Source of the DNA: Bosea sp. 29B
GTDB lineage: Bacteria; Pseudomonadota; Alphaproteobacteria; Rhizobiales; Beijerinckiaceae
Length of the DNA stretch: 64,000 nucleotides
Assembly (NCBI RefSeq): GCF_902506165.1
Contig: NZ_LR733817.1
Location: 4,803,625 to 4,867,624, forward strand
Direction of reading: 5' to 3'
The notes beneath the pieces were generated by a model that was not told where the DNA came from, did not search any database, and saw only the letters and a list, made by a program, of their open reading frames with translations. This document shows positions 24,935 to 33,464 of the stretch, piece after piece (the first letter of the stretch is position 1; each line of letters starts with the position of its first letter). A program made the translations under genes and the position numbers.

Positions 24935-27829
24935 TCAGAACCTCATCTCGACGCGTCCCTTGAGGGCGTGGTCGCGGGAGCGTTCGCCGATTGTCGCGGA
25001 GTAGGTCAGGCCGAGCGTGGTGGCCTGGGAGATGCGCCAGTCGAGGCCGGCTTCCGCCACCAGTGCCTCGCGGTCGATCCTCGCGGCGAAGACCGTGGCC
25101 GGCGTGGTGCCGGCGACGAAGGCGGTGTGGGCCTGCGGCGTCAGCTCGCCAAAACCATGGCGCCAACCGAGCATCGCCCGGGCGAACAGCGGCATCGCCC
25201 CGAGCTGCGCCTCGGCCCGCAGGCCGAGCGTGGCGAAGCCGAGCGTCTGGTCGGAGGAGAGAACACGCAGGGCCGCCGCCCCGCCGCGCTCGGTGCCGGC
25301 ATCGGTCGAGACCCGGATCAGGGCGAGCTGCGCGAAGGGTTCGAGTGCGATGCCGCTGAAGGCGAAGCCATAGCCGAGCTCGGCGAACCCTTGCGTCACC
25401 GAACCCGGACGCTGCAGCCGCAGCAGGTCGCCAAAGCCACGGACCGAGACCTGGCGGCGGATGTCGCTCTCGGACCATGAGTAGGCCGCGCCGGCATCGA
25501 GCCTGAGCTGGCCGAAGCGGGCGCCGGCATAGAGCGCGGCATGGCCGCTCTCGAGCTTGCCGCTGGAGCGGCGGGCGTCGAGATCGAAGCGCGACTGGCT
25601 GTAGCCGCCGGCGACGCCAACCTTCAACGACGAACCCGGCGCGTCGTAGAGCATCAAATCGGCGCCGAGCAGGGCGCCGCCGCTGCGGCGGCTCAGGCTC
25701 GCGGCATTGCCGTCGCCATCGGTGTTGCCGGTACTGCCGAAGGCCGTGCCCCAGAGCGCATAGCGCGGCTGTGGCACTGGCGCAGGCATCACGACCCCGC
25801 TTTTGCGGCCGGGCAGATCGGCGCTGAAGCTCGCCGCGACCTGACCGGGCGCCTGCGTCAGCAGCGGGCCGCGCAGATGGCCAAGGATGGTGTCGCGCAC
25901 CAGCCGGCTCTCGTCGATCATCACGCTGACCGCCTGGGCATGCGCTTCGCCCGAGAGCAGGTCGAAGCCGGCCCGCGCCTCGGCCGCCGTCGCCGAGACC
26001 AGCGCGTCATAGACCGGATTGCCCACGCCCAGCCGCTCGGCCGCGATCGCGATGAAGCCCTGATTACGGGTGGCGGCGATATAAGTGCCGCCCGTGCTGC
26101 TCGTATCAGTGCCGCCTCCGGATGTTACGCCACCGGACGTGCCGTCACCGTTATCGGGACCGAAGGAGTTGCCATTGCGCGTCATCGTCAGCGTGACGTT
26201 CTGGCTGTCATAGCTCAGTGACGGCGTCAGGAAGGCGAGGTTCGAGGTCACCGCGCTAAAGGTTCCGCTGACCCCGCCCGAGGCCGTCAGGATGGTGTAG
26301 CTGGTCGAGGCTGCGTAGTTGCCGTTCTCCGCCAGGACCTGCACGGTCCCACCCGAGATCGTCGCCGAGCCTGAAACGATGATTCTGTCGCTCTGGCCGG
26401 CGGCGTTGACCTCGACCTGATAGGTCGAGCCCGCGGTGAAGGCGACGTTGCCCGAGACCTTCAAGGTCCCGATCGAATTGCCCGGCGCGACCGTGCCGCC
26501 GTTGGCGACGACGAGCGCCCCGACCGTCCCTGAGCCGCCGAGCGTGCCGCCACTCAAGCTCACCGAGCCGGTGATCGAGCCGTTGACCACCAGCTTGCCG
26601 CCCGAGACCGTCGTGCCGCCGGTGTAGGTGTTCGTGCCCGTCAGCGTCAGCGTGCCCGTGCCGGTCTTGTCGAGCCCGCCATTGCCGGTGATCGTGCCCG
26701 AGAAGGTGGTCGAGGCATTGCTGCTGCCGGCCTTCAGCGTCGTCCCGGTGCCGACCTGGATCGAGCCGGCCCCGGCGAGCGAGCCGGCGGTGACGGCGCT
26801 GAGCCCATCGCTGACCTGCAGCGTCGCGCCCGATGCGACCTTGTAATCCGAGGCGGCCGACATCGCGCCGGAGCCCTCGATGGAGAGCGTACCGGCTTCG
26901 ACCGTGGTCACCCCGGAATAGGTGTTGGTGCCGGACAAGGTCAGCGTGCCCGCGCCCTGCTTGGTCAGGCCGCCCGTGCCGTCGAAACTGGTCGAGACGC
27001 CGATGCTGAACCCGTTGCTGTCGAAGAAGGCGCCGTTCGTGCCGATGGTCAGCGTCGTGAAGCCCGTGATGAAGTTGGCCTGGTTGGCCATCGCCCGCAG
27101 GATTCCGCCGTTCAGCTCGACCACGGCCGTCCCGCTTCCGAACCTCATGACCTGGCGGGTCTCCAGCACGCCACGGCCGTTCACCGCATCGCCAAGCAGG
27201 CGCAAGACCCCGGTCGCTCCGGAGCGAGACACGCTGACCGACAGCGACCGGACCAGTCCCCCGTCCTTGATGACGAGGGTGCCGAAGCCGCTGGTTCCGA
27301 CGTCGATGGAGCCCGTGGCGATCAATTGGGATCCCACCGAACTCACCGTTACGGTCGATGGATCTGCCGCAGTCCCGAACGGATCCTGGCCGATCACGAT
27401 ACTCGTGGCATGGACGCTGCCGCCTTCGAGGATCGTCAGCGTGCCGGCCGCGCCAAAGCCAACGGAGAGGGGGCCAGCGGTCCAGCTTGAATTCTGGCCG
27501 GTCACCGTCACGGTGCCTCGGCCGGTAAATCCAATAGCGCTGGGGCCGCTCGAAACAAGGCCGCCATCGGTGATGGTCAGCGTGCCATCGGCGAGGTCCC
27601 CGACCGTGAGGGTCGCGCCGCCCAGGTTCCAGTTCGCGGGCTTTGGCCCGGGGCCGCCCGGGTTGACGTCGCCGGTCGCCTCCACCGAGGGAGCGGAGAC
27701 CGCAGGCGCGCTGGCGAGCAAGGCAAGGGCGAGCGCGAATATCGATGTCGAAGCGTATAGCCGCCTTGGCTGCGGGCCGCGTCCCAACGACATCCGCGCG
27801 CGCTTCGAACTGATTCGCAGTGACATCAA
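24935..27829 (-). CDS. autotransporter (type V secretion) with passenger beta-helix
   Basis: Surface protein of 964 residues. It begins with an extended signal region (hydrophobic core STSIFALALALLASAPAVSA at about 28-47). A long Gly/Thr/Ser-rich passenger made of short beta-helix repeats follows, with two passenger-associated transport repeats (GGLTKQGAGTLTLSGTNTYS and GGLDKTGTGTLTLTGTNTYT). After a linker near residues 560-600 comes an alpha segment (EARAGFDLLSGEAHAQAVSV). The C-terminal 12-strand barrel runs from about residue 700 (RYALWGTAFGSTGNT) and ends in Phe (VEMRF), as the BAM signal requires. No catalytic triad was recognised in the passenger; adhesion is the default guess. Confidence 0.92.
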   Translation of the reverse strand: MMSLRISSKRARMSLGRGPQPRRLYASTSIFALALALLASAPAVSAPSVEATGDVNPGGPGPKPANWNLGGATLTVGDLADGTLTITDGGLVSSGPSAIGFTGRGTVTVTGQNSSWTAGPLSVGFGAAGTLTILEGGSVHATSIVIGQDPFGTAADPSTVTVSSVGSQLIATGSIDVGTSGFGTLVIKDGGLVRSLSVSVSRSGATGVLRLLGDAVNGRGVLETRQVMRFGSGTAVVELNGGILRAMANQANFITGFTTLTIGTNGAFFDSNGFSIGVSTSFDGTGGLTKQGAGTLTLSGTNTYSGVTTVEAGTLSIEGSGAMSAASDYKVASGATLQVSDGLSAVTAGSLAGAGSIQVGTGTTLKAGSSNASTTFSGTITGNGGLDKTGTGTLTLTGTNTYTGGTTVSGGKLVVNGSITGSVSLSGGTLGGSGTVGALVVANGGTVAPGNSIGTLKVSGNVAFTAGSTYQVEVNAAGQSDRIIVSGSATISGGTVQVLAENGNYAASTSYTILTASGGVSGTFSAVTSNLAFLTPSLSYDSQNVTLTMTRNGNSFGPDNGDGTSGGVTSGGGTDTSSTGGTYIAATRNQGFIAIAAERLGVGNPVYDALVSATAAEARAGFDLLSGEAHAQAVSVMIDESRLVRDTILGHLRGPLLTQAPGQVAASFSADLPGRKSGVVMPAPVPQPRYALWGTAFGSTGNTDGDGNAASLSRRSGGALLGADLMLYDAPGSSLKVGVAGGYSQSRFDLDARRSSGKLESGHAALYAGARFGQLRLDAGAAYSWSESDIRRQVSVRGFGDLLRLQRPGSVTQGFAELGYGFAFSGIALEPFAQLALIRVSTDAGTERGGAAALRVLSSDQTLGFATLGLRAEAQLGAMPLFARAMLGWRHGFGELTPQAHTAFVAGTTPATVFAARIDREALVAEAGLDWRISQATTLGLTYSATIGERSRDHALKGRVEMRF

Positions 27830-27942
27830 GAAGCCCCGGCCGACATGGCAGGCTTAGGCCATGTTGGCGCCAAGGCAATGAACAGCCGTTCACATCCGCG
27901 CTAAAAACCGCGATGTGGCGAATCCGCCGCTATGCCGGAGCG

Positions 27943-29784
27943 TTACGCCTTGATCTTCACATAGCTCCCCGGCGCGTCCTCGAGCGCGGGCAGGGGGCCC
28001 TCGCCGGGAATACGCGGCTTGACGCGCTTGGGCGCCTGCTTATCCAGCCAGGCGAGCCAATGCGGCCACCAGGAGCCGGGATGCTCCTGCGTCGTCTTCA
28101 TCCAGTCCTCGAAGGCGCCTTCCGGCTTCGGGCCGGTCCAGTACTGGTATTTCACCTTGTTCGGCGGGTTGACCACGCCGGCAATGTGGCCGGACCCGGC
28201 CATGACATAGTCGACCGGGCCACCGAAGGTCTGCGATCCCACGAACACTGATTTCGCCGGGGCGATGTGGTCCTCGCGCGTCGCCAGATTGTAGATCGGG
28301 ATCGTCACCTTCTTGAGGTCGAGCCGCTTGCCGCCGAGGCGCATCTCGCCCTTGCTCAGCTTGTTCTCGAGATAGCAGTTGCGCAGGTAGAAGGAGTGGT
28401 TCGCCGCCGGCATCCGGGTCGAATCCGAATTCCAGTAGAGCAGGTCGAAGGGGGTCGGCGCTTTGCCCTTCAGGTAGTTGTTGACGGCATAGGACCAGAT
28501 CAGGTCGTTGGGCCGGAGCATGTTGAAGGCGCCCGACATGCGCGAGCCGTCGAGATAGCCGCGTTCGGCCATCTGCTCCTCGACGGCGCGGATCTGCTCC
28601 TCGTCGACGAAGACCGAGAGCTCGCCAGCGTGGCTGAAATCGACCTGCGTGGTGAAGAAGGTCGCGCTGGCGATGCGCTTGTCCCGGGTTGCCGCCATAT
28701 AGGCCAGGGTCACGCCGAGCAGCGTGCCGCCGACGCAGTAGCCGATCGTCGAGACCTGCTTCTCGCCGGTGACCTGCTCGATCGCCTCCAGCGCGGCGAA
28801 GATGCCCTCGCGCATATAGCTCTCGAAATCCTTGAGCGCGTGGCGGTGGTCCGGGTTGACCCAGGAGATGCAGAAGACCGTCAGCCCTTGCGAAACGCAC
28901 CAGCGGATGAAGCTCTTCTCGGCATTGAGGTCGAGGATGTAGAACTTGTTGATCCAGGGCGGCACGATCAGCAGCGGCCGCTTCAGCACGGTCTCGGTCG
29001 CCGGCGCGTACTGGAGCAGTTCGATGATATCGTTGCGATAGATGACCTTGCCGGGCGTCGTCGCGATGTTGACGCCGACCTGGAAGGCGCCGGCATCGGA
29101 TTGCCTGATCTTGAGCTCGCCGCCGCCGGCCTCGACGTCCTCGGCCAGCATCTTCATGCCGCGCACCAGGTTCTCGCCGTTCTGCGCCATGGTCTCGCGC
29201 AGCAGCTCGGGATTGGTCGCGACGAAGTTGGAGGGGGAGAGGGCGCCGGCGATCTGCTTGACGTAGAAGCGGGCCTTGTCACGCGTATGCGGGTCGAGCT
29301 CATCCGCTTGCTCGACCATGCCTTCGGCCCAGCGCGTCGTCAGCAGATAGGCCTGCTTGACGAAATCGAAGACCGGATGGCTGTTCCACTCCGGATCGGC
29401 GAAGCGAGCGTCCCTTTTCTCGGGGGCGATCACTGGCTCGACCTGTTCGCCGCTCAGGCGCTTCAGGGTCGAGCTCCACAGGGAGAGGAAGTCGCTGGTG
29501 ATCGCGCCCTGGGCCTCGATGATCTTCTGCGGGTCGCTGACCCAGCGCTCGGCGACGCGCCCGAGCACCTTGACCATTTCGCTGGCTTCATCGGCCTGGC
29601 CGGTCTTGGCCTCGCCGCGTTCGATCGGTTTCAGATAGGCGGCCGTCACCTTGCCGGCCTGCTCGACCAGCTTGCCCATGTTCTGCGCCATCGCATCGAA
29701 ATCGGGCACGGCCGGAAGCTCGGCGAACGGCGCCTCCGCTGGCTTTGGCCCGGTCTTGCCCTTCTCGTCAGCTGGCGGACACAT
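27943..29784 (-). CDS. phaC: class I poly(R)-hydroxyalkanoate synthase
   Basis: Granule-associated polymerase of 613 residues that joins (R)-3-hydroxyacyl-CoA units into PHA. The lipase-like box with the catalytic Cys is GYCVGGTLLGVTLAYMA. The preceding WINKFYILDLNAEKSFIRW and the late GSGHIAGVVNPPNKVKYQYW (catalytic His) are class I signatures, and TREDHIAPAKSVF holds the catalytic Asp. I start at the ATG at 29784 (AAGGGGAACGCC upstream); the frame is open to 29868 but those residues do not resemble PhaC. It is divergent from a lipoprotein gene. No phaA/phaB or phasin gene is close by. Confidence 0.95.
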   Translation of the reverse strand: MCPPADEKGKTGPKPAEAPFAELPAVPDFDAMAQNMGKLVEQAGKVTAAYLKPIERGEAKTGQADEASEMVKVLGRVAERWVSDPQKIIEAQGAITSDFLSLWSSTLKRLSGEQVEPVIAPEKRDARFADPEWNSHPVFDFVKQAYLLTTRWAEGMVEQADELDPHTRDKARFYVKQIAGALSPSNFVATNPELLRETMAQNGENLVRGMKMLAEDVEAGGGELKIRQSDAGAFQVGVNIATTPGKVIYRNDIIELLQYAPATETVLKRPLLIVPPWINKFYILDLNAEKSFIRWCVSQGLTVFCISWVNPDHRHALKDFESYMREGIFAALEAIEQVTGEKQVSTIGYCVGGTLLGVTLAYMAATRDKRIASATFFTTQVDFSHAGELSVFVDEEQIRAVEEQMAERGYLDGSRMSGAFNMLRPNDLIWSYAVNNYLKGKAPTPFDLLYWNSDSTRMPAANHSFYLRNCYLENKLSKGEMRLGGKRLDLKKVTIPIYNLATREDHIAPAKSVFVGSQTFGGPVDYVMAGSGHIAGVVNPPNKVKYQYWTGPKPEGAFEDWMKTTQEHPGSWWPHWLAWLDKQAPKRVKPRIPGEGPLPALEDAPGSYVKIKA

Positions 29785-29891
29785 GATGGCGTTCCCCTTG
29801 ATAGCCTTACGCAGGAGTTGCACTCCCCATTTTGGACCCATTAAGGACCTAACCGGTATGAGTGACAAAGAAATTTTGCGGAAGCGGGGCG

Positions 29892-30245
29892 ATGGCTGAC
29901 AGGCGGACTCAAATCTCGCTCGGGGCGATTGGACTGGTTCTGCTGGTCGGAGTCGGCCTCGGAGGCTGCGAAGCCACGCGCGGCGTGGCTGAAATGACCG
30001 ATCTCGCCACCAAACCCGGCGAGCCCAAGCCTTTCGTCACCGAGACCCGGCCGCAGGATCCGAAATATATCCCGATCGGCACCACCGTCTCGCGGCAGGC
30101 CAAGCGCAAGACTGTCGACGAGTTCAAGAAGCTCGAGGCCGAACTGGAAGCCAAGCGAATCTCCAACGACGCTGCCGGCGCGCAGGCGCAGAGCCTCGGC
30201 AAGGTCCTGCCGCCGCCGGCACCACCGCCGCAGCCGAAGGAATGA
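29892..30245 (+). CDS. predicted lipoprotein, 117 residues
   Basis: The product starts MADRRTQISLGAIGLVLLVG, with lipobox LGGC, and the start follows GAAGCGGGGCG. An earlier in-frame ATG at 29862 would place ten polar residues before the signal. The mature part has KPGEPKPFVTETRPQDPKYI, then PIGTTVSRQAKRKTVDEFKK and a helix with ELEAELEAKR-like charge pattern, and ends in a Pro-rich tail (PPPAPPPQPKE). No family recognised. Divergent from phaC; next gene downstream is a glutathione S-transferase. Confidence 0.78.
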   Translation: MADRRTQISLGAIGLVLLVGVGLGGCEATRGVAEMTDLATKPGEPKPFVTETRPQDPKYIPIGTTVSRQAKRKTVDEFKKLEAELEAKRISNDAAGAQAQSLGKVLPPPAPPPQPKE

Positions 30246-30320
30246 GGGCGGCGGGCGTAGGCCGCTTGCCTTGTGCCGCGCGGGGCGCCCCAATGGCGGC
30301 TTCTCGGTGGAGCGCCAGCG

Positions 30321-30947
30321 ATGATCCTGATCGGCCAGTATGATTCGCCCTTCGTGCGCCGTGTCGGCATCGCGCTGACGCTCTATGAGCTGTCTTTCGA
30401 GCATCGACCCTGGTCGGTTTTCGGCGACGGCGACAGGATCGCACCTCTCAACCCGCTGGTTCGCGTGCCGACATTCGAGCTCGATGACGGGTTCGTGCTG
30501 GTCGAGAGCCATGCCGTCCTCGATTATCTCGACGGTCTCGTTCCTCCCGAGCTTGCCCTGTTCCCGCGCACCGAGCCGGGTCGTCACAGGGCCTTGCGCG
30601 TTGCGGCGCTGGCGATGGGGCTCGCCGAGAAGGCGGTGAGCCTGTTCTACGAGCTGCGTTTGCACGACCAGGTTTCCGAGGTCTGGGCTGGGCGCTGCCG
30701 CTCTCAGATCCTGGGTGTCCTTGTTGCTCTCGAGCGGGAGCGGGAGGAGCGCCTCGGCGACTGGTGGTTCGGCGATCGGATCGGACATGCCGACATCGCG
30801 CTCGCCTGTGCACTGCGCTTTGCCAGCGATGCGCATCCTGATCTCGTCGTCCTCGGCGATTATCCGGCTCTGGAGGCACATTCCGCGCGTTGCGAAGCAC
30901 TCGACGTGTTCAAGACGATCAGCCAGCCCTTCATTCCACCAGCTTGA
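30321..30947 (+). CDS. glutathione S-transferase family protein
   Basis: Cytoplasmic GST-like protein of 208 residues. The thioredoxin-fold N-terminal domain has MILIGQYDSPFVRRVGIALT, then NPLVRVPTFELDDG and LVESHAVLDYLDG (the glutathione-binding Glu-Ser). The C-terminal helical domain includes WWFGDRIGHADIALACALRF, the conserved N-capping box. Start taken at the ATG directly before the first beta strand. Detoxification or reductive roles are possible; substrate unknown. Confidence 0.9.
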   Translation: MILIGQYDSPFVRRVGIALTLYELSFEHRPWSVFGDGDRIAPLNPLVRVPTFELDDGFVLVESHAVLDYLDGLVPPELALFPRTEPGRHRALRVAALAMGLAEKAVSLFYELRLHDQVSEVWAGRCRSQILGVLVALEREREERLGDWWFGDRIGHADIALACALRFASDAHPDLVVLGDYPALEAHSARCEALDVFKTISQPFIPPA

Positions 30948-31099
30948 AGCGTTGCAGCAATGCGGCATGCACCGTCGTTCGCTGAATCTTGCGTTTTTTC
31001 TGCTGTCGGGACGGAAGTTGCGGTGGTAAGGCATCGCAACGCAAGAATGTGATTTGCCGCGCGCGACGGTGCGGCGATCCGCAAGGACCTGTTGTCGAG

Positions 31100-32320
31100 A
31101 TGACCGATTTCCACCGCATCAAGCGCCTGCCGCCCTACGTTTTCGAACAGGTCAACAAGATCAAGGCTGCCGAGCGCGCCAAGGGCGTCGACATCATCGA
31201 CCTCGGCATGGGCAATCCCGATCTGCCGGCGCCCAAGCACGTCATCGACAAGCTGGTCGAGACCGCCGGCAAGCCGCGCACCGATCGGTACTCCGCTTCG
31301 AAGGGCATTGCCGGCCTGCGCCGCGCCCAGGCGTATTATTATCAGCGCCGTTTCGGCGTGACGCTCAATCCCGACACGCAGGTCGTCGCCACGCTCGGCT
31401 CGAAGGAAGGCTTCGCCAATATGGCGCAGGCCATCACCGGTCCCGGCGACGTCGTGCTCGTGCCCAATCCGAGCTATCCGATCCATGCCTTCGGCTTCCT
31501 GATGGCGGGCGGCGTGATCCGCTCCGTCCCCGCCGAGCCGACCCCGGCCTTCTTCCCGGCGCTCGAGCGGGCGATGGCGCATTCGGTGCCGAAGCCGATC
31601 GCGCTGGTCACCTGCTATCCGGCGAATCCGACCGCCTATACCGCTTCGCTCGATTTCTACCGCGACCTCGTCGCCTTTGCGAAGCGGCACGAGCTGATCC
31701 TGCTGTCGGACCTCGCCTATGCCGAGGTCTATTTCGACGAGAACGACCCGCCGCCCTCGATGCTGCAGGTGCCGGGCGCGATCGACGTCGCCGTCGAGTT
31801 CACCTCGATGTCGAAGACCTTCTCCATGGCCGGCTGGCGTATGGGCTTCGCTGTCGGCAACGAGAGGCTGCTGGCGGCGCTCGCCCGCGTGAAGTCCTAT
31901 CTCGACTACGGCGCCTATACGCCGATCCAGGTCGCGGCCGCTGCGGCGCTCAACGGCCCGGACGACTGCATCCGAGAGATGCGCGATGTCTATCGCAAGC
32001 GCCGCGACGCGCTGGTCGAGAGCTTCGGCAAGGCCGGCTGGGAGTTTCCGGCTCCACAGGCCTCGATGTTCGCCTGGGTGCCGATCCCTGAGAAGTTCCG
32101 CCATCTCGGCTCGCTCGAGTTCTCCAAACTGCTGATCGAGAAGGCCGAAGTCGCGGTCGCCCCGGGCATCGGCTTCGGCGAGCATGGCGACGACTATGTC
32201 CGCATCGCCATCGTCGAGAACGAGCAGCGTATCCGTCAGGCGGCGCGCAATATCGGCCGTTTCCTGAAGAGCGCCGACCAGACCCTGCACAACGTCATCC
32301 AGATGCCGAAGGCGGGGTAG
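31100..32320 (+). CDS. class I/II PLP-dependent aminotransferase
   Basis: Aminotransferase of 406 residues resembling the alanine/LL-diaminopimelate transaminase group. It contains DIIDLGMGNPDLPAPKHVID, YSASKGIAGLRRA, ATLGSKEGFANMAQAI (phosphate-binding), CYPANPTAYTASLDFYRD, LLSDLAYAEVYFD (Asp for PLP nitrogen), and SMSKTFSMAGWRMGF with the PLP Lys and Arg. In Hyphomicrobiales this gene commonly precedes homoserine dehydrogenase and glpX, as here, which suits a role in aspartate-family or alanine metabolism. The start at 31100 is where homology begins (GAG ATG ACC). Confidence 0.92.
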   Translation: MTDFHRIKRLPPYVFEQVNKIKAAERAKGVDIIDLGMGNPDLPAPKHVIDKLVETAGKPRTDRYSASKGIAGLRRAQAYYYQRRFGVTLNPDTQVVATLGSKEGFANMAQAITGPGDVVLVPNPSYPIHAFGFLMAGGVIRSVPAEPTPAFFPALERAMAHSVPKPIALVTCYPANPTAYTASLDFYRDLVAFAKRHELILLSDLAYAEVYFDENDPPPSMLQVPGAIDVAVEFTSMSKTFSMAGWRMGFAVGNERLLAALARVKSYLDYGAYTPIQVAAAAALNGPDDCIREMRDVYRKRRDALVESFGKAGWEFPAPQASMFAWVPIPEKFRHLGSLEFSKLLIEKAEVAVAPGIGFGEHGDDYVRIAIVENEQRIRQAARNIGRFLKSADQTLHNVIQMPKAG

Positions 32321-32333
32321 GGCAAGAGTGGGC

Positions 32334-32479
32334 CGTCTTTCCGGGGCGCTGCGGAGCAGCGAGCCCGGAACCCAGAACCGACGCCATTCAAGCTGAAGCT
32401 CTCGATATCCGAGCCTTCGCGATGATGGGCATCGGTTCTGGGTTCCGGGCTCAGCCCTTTGGGCTGCCCCGGAAAGACG
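32334..32479. repeat. extragenic inverted repeat
   Basis: CGTCTTTCCGGGGC (32334-32347) is exactly complementary to 32466-32479. Inside it the 21 bases at 32361-32381 (GAGCCCGGAACCCAGAACCG plus A) are exactly complementary to 32432-32452. The composite could fold into a long hairpin with small internal loops. Intergenic repeats of this type are usual in the order; it has no T-run. Confidence 0.85.
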
Positions 32480-32569
32480 CCTCCCAGTGTTGCGCGTCGG
32501 CACTGGACCGGGCCGTCGAAACATGGGAACCCAGCACCGGGGGCGGATAGCAGGGATAAAGAGCGCATC

Positions 32570-33001
32570 ATGGTCTCGAAGGGCCGGTTGATCGGGATCA
32601 TGTTCGGCCTGTTCGCGCTGGTCTGCCTGTTCGCGACCTATGATTTCTCGCGCGGCCGTACCAGTGACACCGATTCTGCCCTGATCGCCGAGGTGCTGAC
32701 CGCCTCGCGAGCCAAGGAATGCGGTCGCGACGCGACCGAGATCGCCGGCAAGTATTTTCCGACCGGCATGGGCCGGGCCGAAGCCGAGCAATTGCTGGCG
32801 CAGACGGTGATCCGGGCGCCGAAGCCCTGGTTCTGGAAGCCGATCGACGAGAATTCGACCCAGGCCGACGGCGACAGCGTCGAGGCGTTGCGCACCATCA
32901 AGATCACCGCCTTCGGCAACCAGCTGCTGCGGCTCTATCTCGGCTTCGAGAACGGCAAGATCCACAAGCTCGCCGCCGAGGTCGTCTGCCGCTTCGAGTG
33001 A
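32570..33001 (+). CDS. hypothetical protein with N-terminal membrane anchor
   Basis: Protein of 143 residues. A single N-terminal hydrophobic segment (RLIGIMFGLFALVCLFATYD) anchors it; the rest is soluble and periplasmic, with two Cys (AKECGRDATEI and VVCRFE at the very end) and KYFPTGMGRAEAEQLLAQTV, which looks like a small lipoprotein SmpA/BamE-type beta-alpha fold. This fold idea is weak. The start is chosen at the ATG just before the hydrophobic segment; the frame is open over the upstream repeat. Function unknown. Confidence 0.75.
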   Translation: MVSKGRLIGIMFGLFALVCLFATYDFSRGRTSDTDSALIAEVLTASRAKECGRDATEIAGKYFPTGMGRAEAEQLLAQTVIRAPKPWFWKPIDENSTQADGDSVEALRTIKITAFGNQLLRLYLGFENGKIHKLAAEVVCRFE

Positions 33002-33014
33002 GGGCGGCAGGCTC

Positions 33015-33362
33015 TCACTTCTCGATGACGCAGAAGCGGTTTCCGTCCGGGTCCTCCAGCACGATGTAGTCGGCGCCGTCCGGGTAGCGCCACTCGGCCC
33101 GCTTAGCGCCGAGGCGCAGCAGACGCTTGACCTCGGCTTTCCGATCGCTGGCGTAAAGATCGAGATGGTGGCGCTGGTGGTTCTCTGCGTCCGACGAGAC
33201 CTGCGTGATCGCGAGCTGCACCCCTGCGCCTTCGCGCGGCACCAGGATCGCCCAGTCGGGCGAGGGCGGCCGCAGCGGCTCATAGGAGAGCGCTTGCGTC
33301 CAGAAGGCGATGGCGCGCGGCACGTCGCGCACGCCCCAGACGATCGAGCCAACCTTCAGCAT
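33015..33362 (-). CDS. VOC family protein (glyoxalase/bleomycin resistance fold)
   Basis: Protein of 115 residues with the vicinal oxygen chelate fold: MLKVGSIVWGVRDVPRAIAF, then WTQAL, HHLDLYASDRKAEVKRLLRL and YIVLEDPDGNRFCVIE, the last holding the typical metal-binding Glu. The start is the ATG at 33362, just where the fold begins; the frame extends far upstream antisense to homoserine dehydrogenase, which I regard as chance. Substrate unknown; such proteins include lyases, dioxygenases and binding proteins. Confidence 0.88.
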   Translation of the reverse strand: MLKVGSIVWGVRDVPRAIAFWTQALSYEPLRPPSPDWAILVPREGAGVQLAITQVSSDAENHQRHHLDLYASDRKAEVKRLLRLGAKRAEWRYPDGADYIVLEDPDGNRFCVIEK

Positions 33363-33464
33363 CGCGATATCTCCTCGTTGCGTACTCAATCCGGCGTTTC
33401 CGGAGAGGTTCCCTCTACCCCTTCGCCGTTGACTCCCCGCGCGCCTCATGCGACCCCGCCGCTC

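Noticed and set aside
28267..29844. A 525-codon plus-strand frame antisense to phaC
   Set aside because: It mirrors phaC, whose catalytic motifs are intact, and encodes no recognisable segment; a GC-bias artefact.
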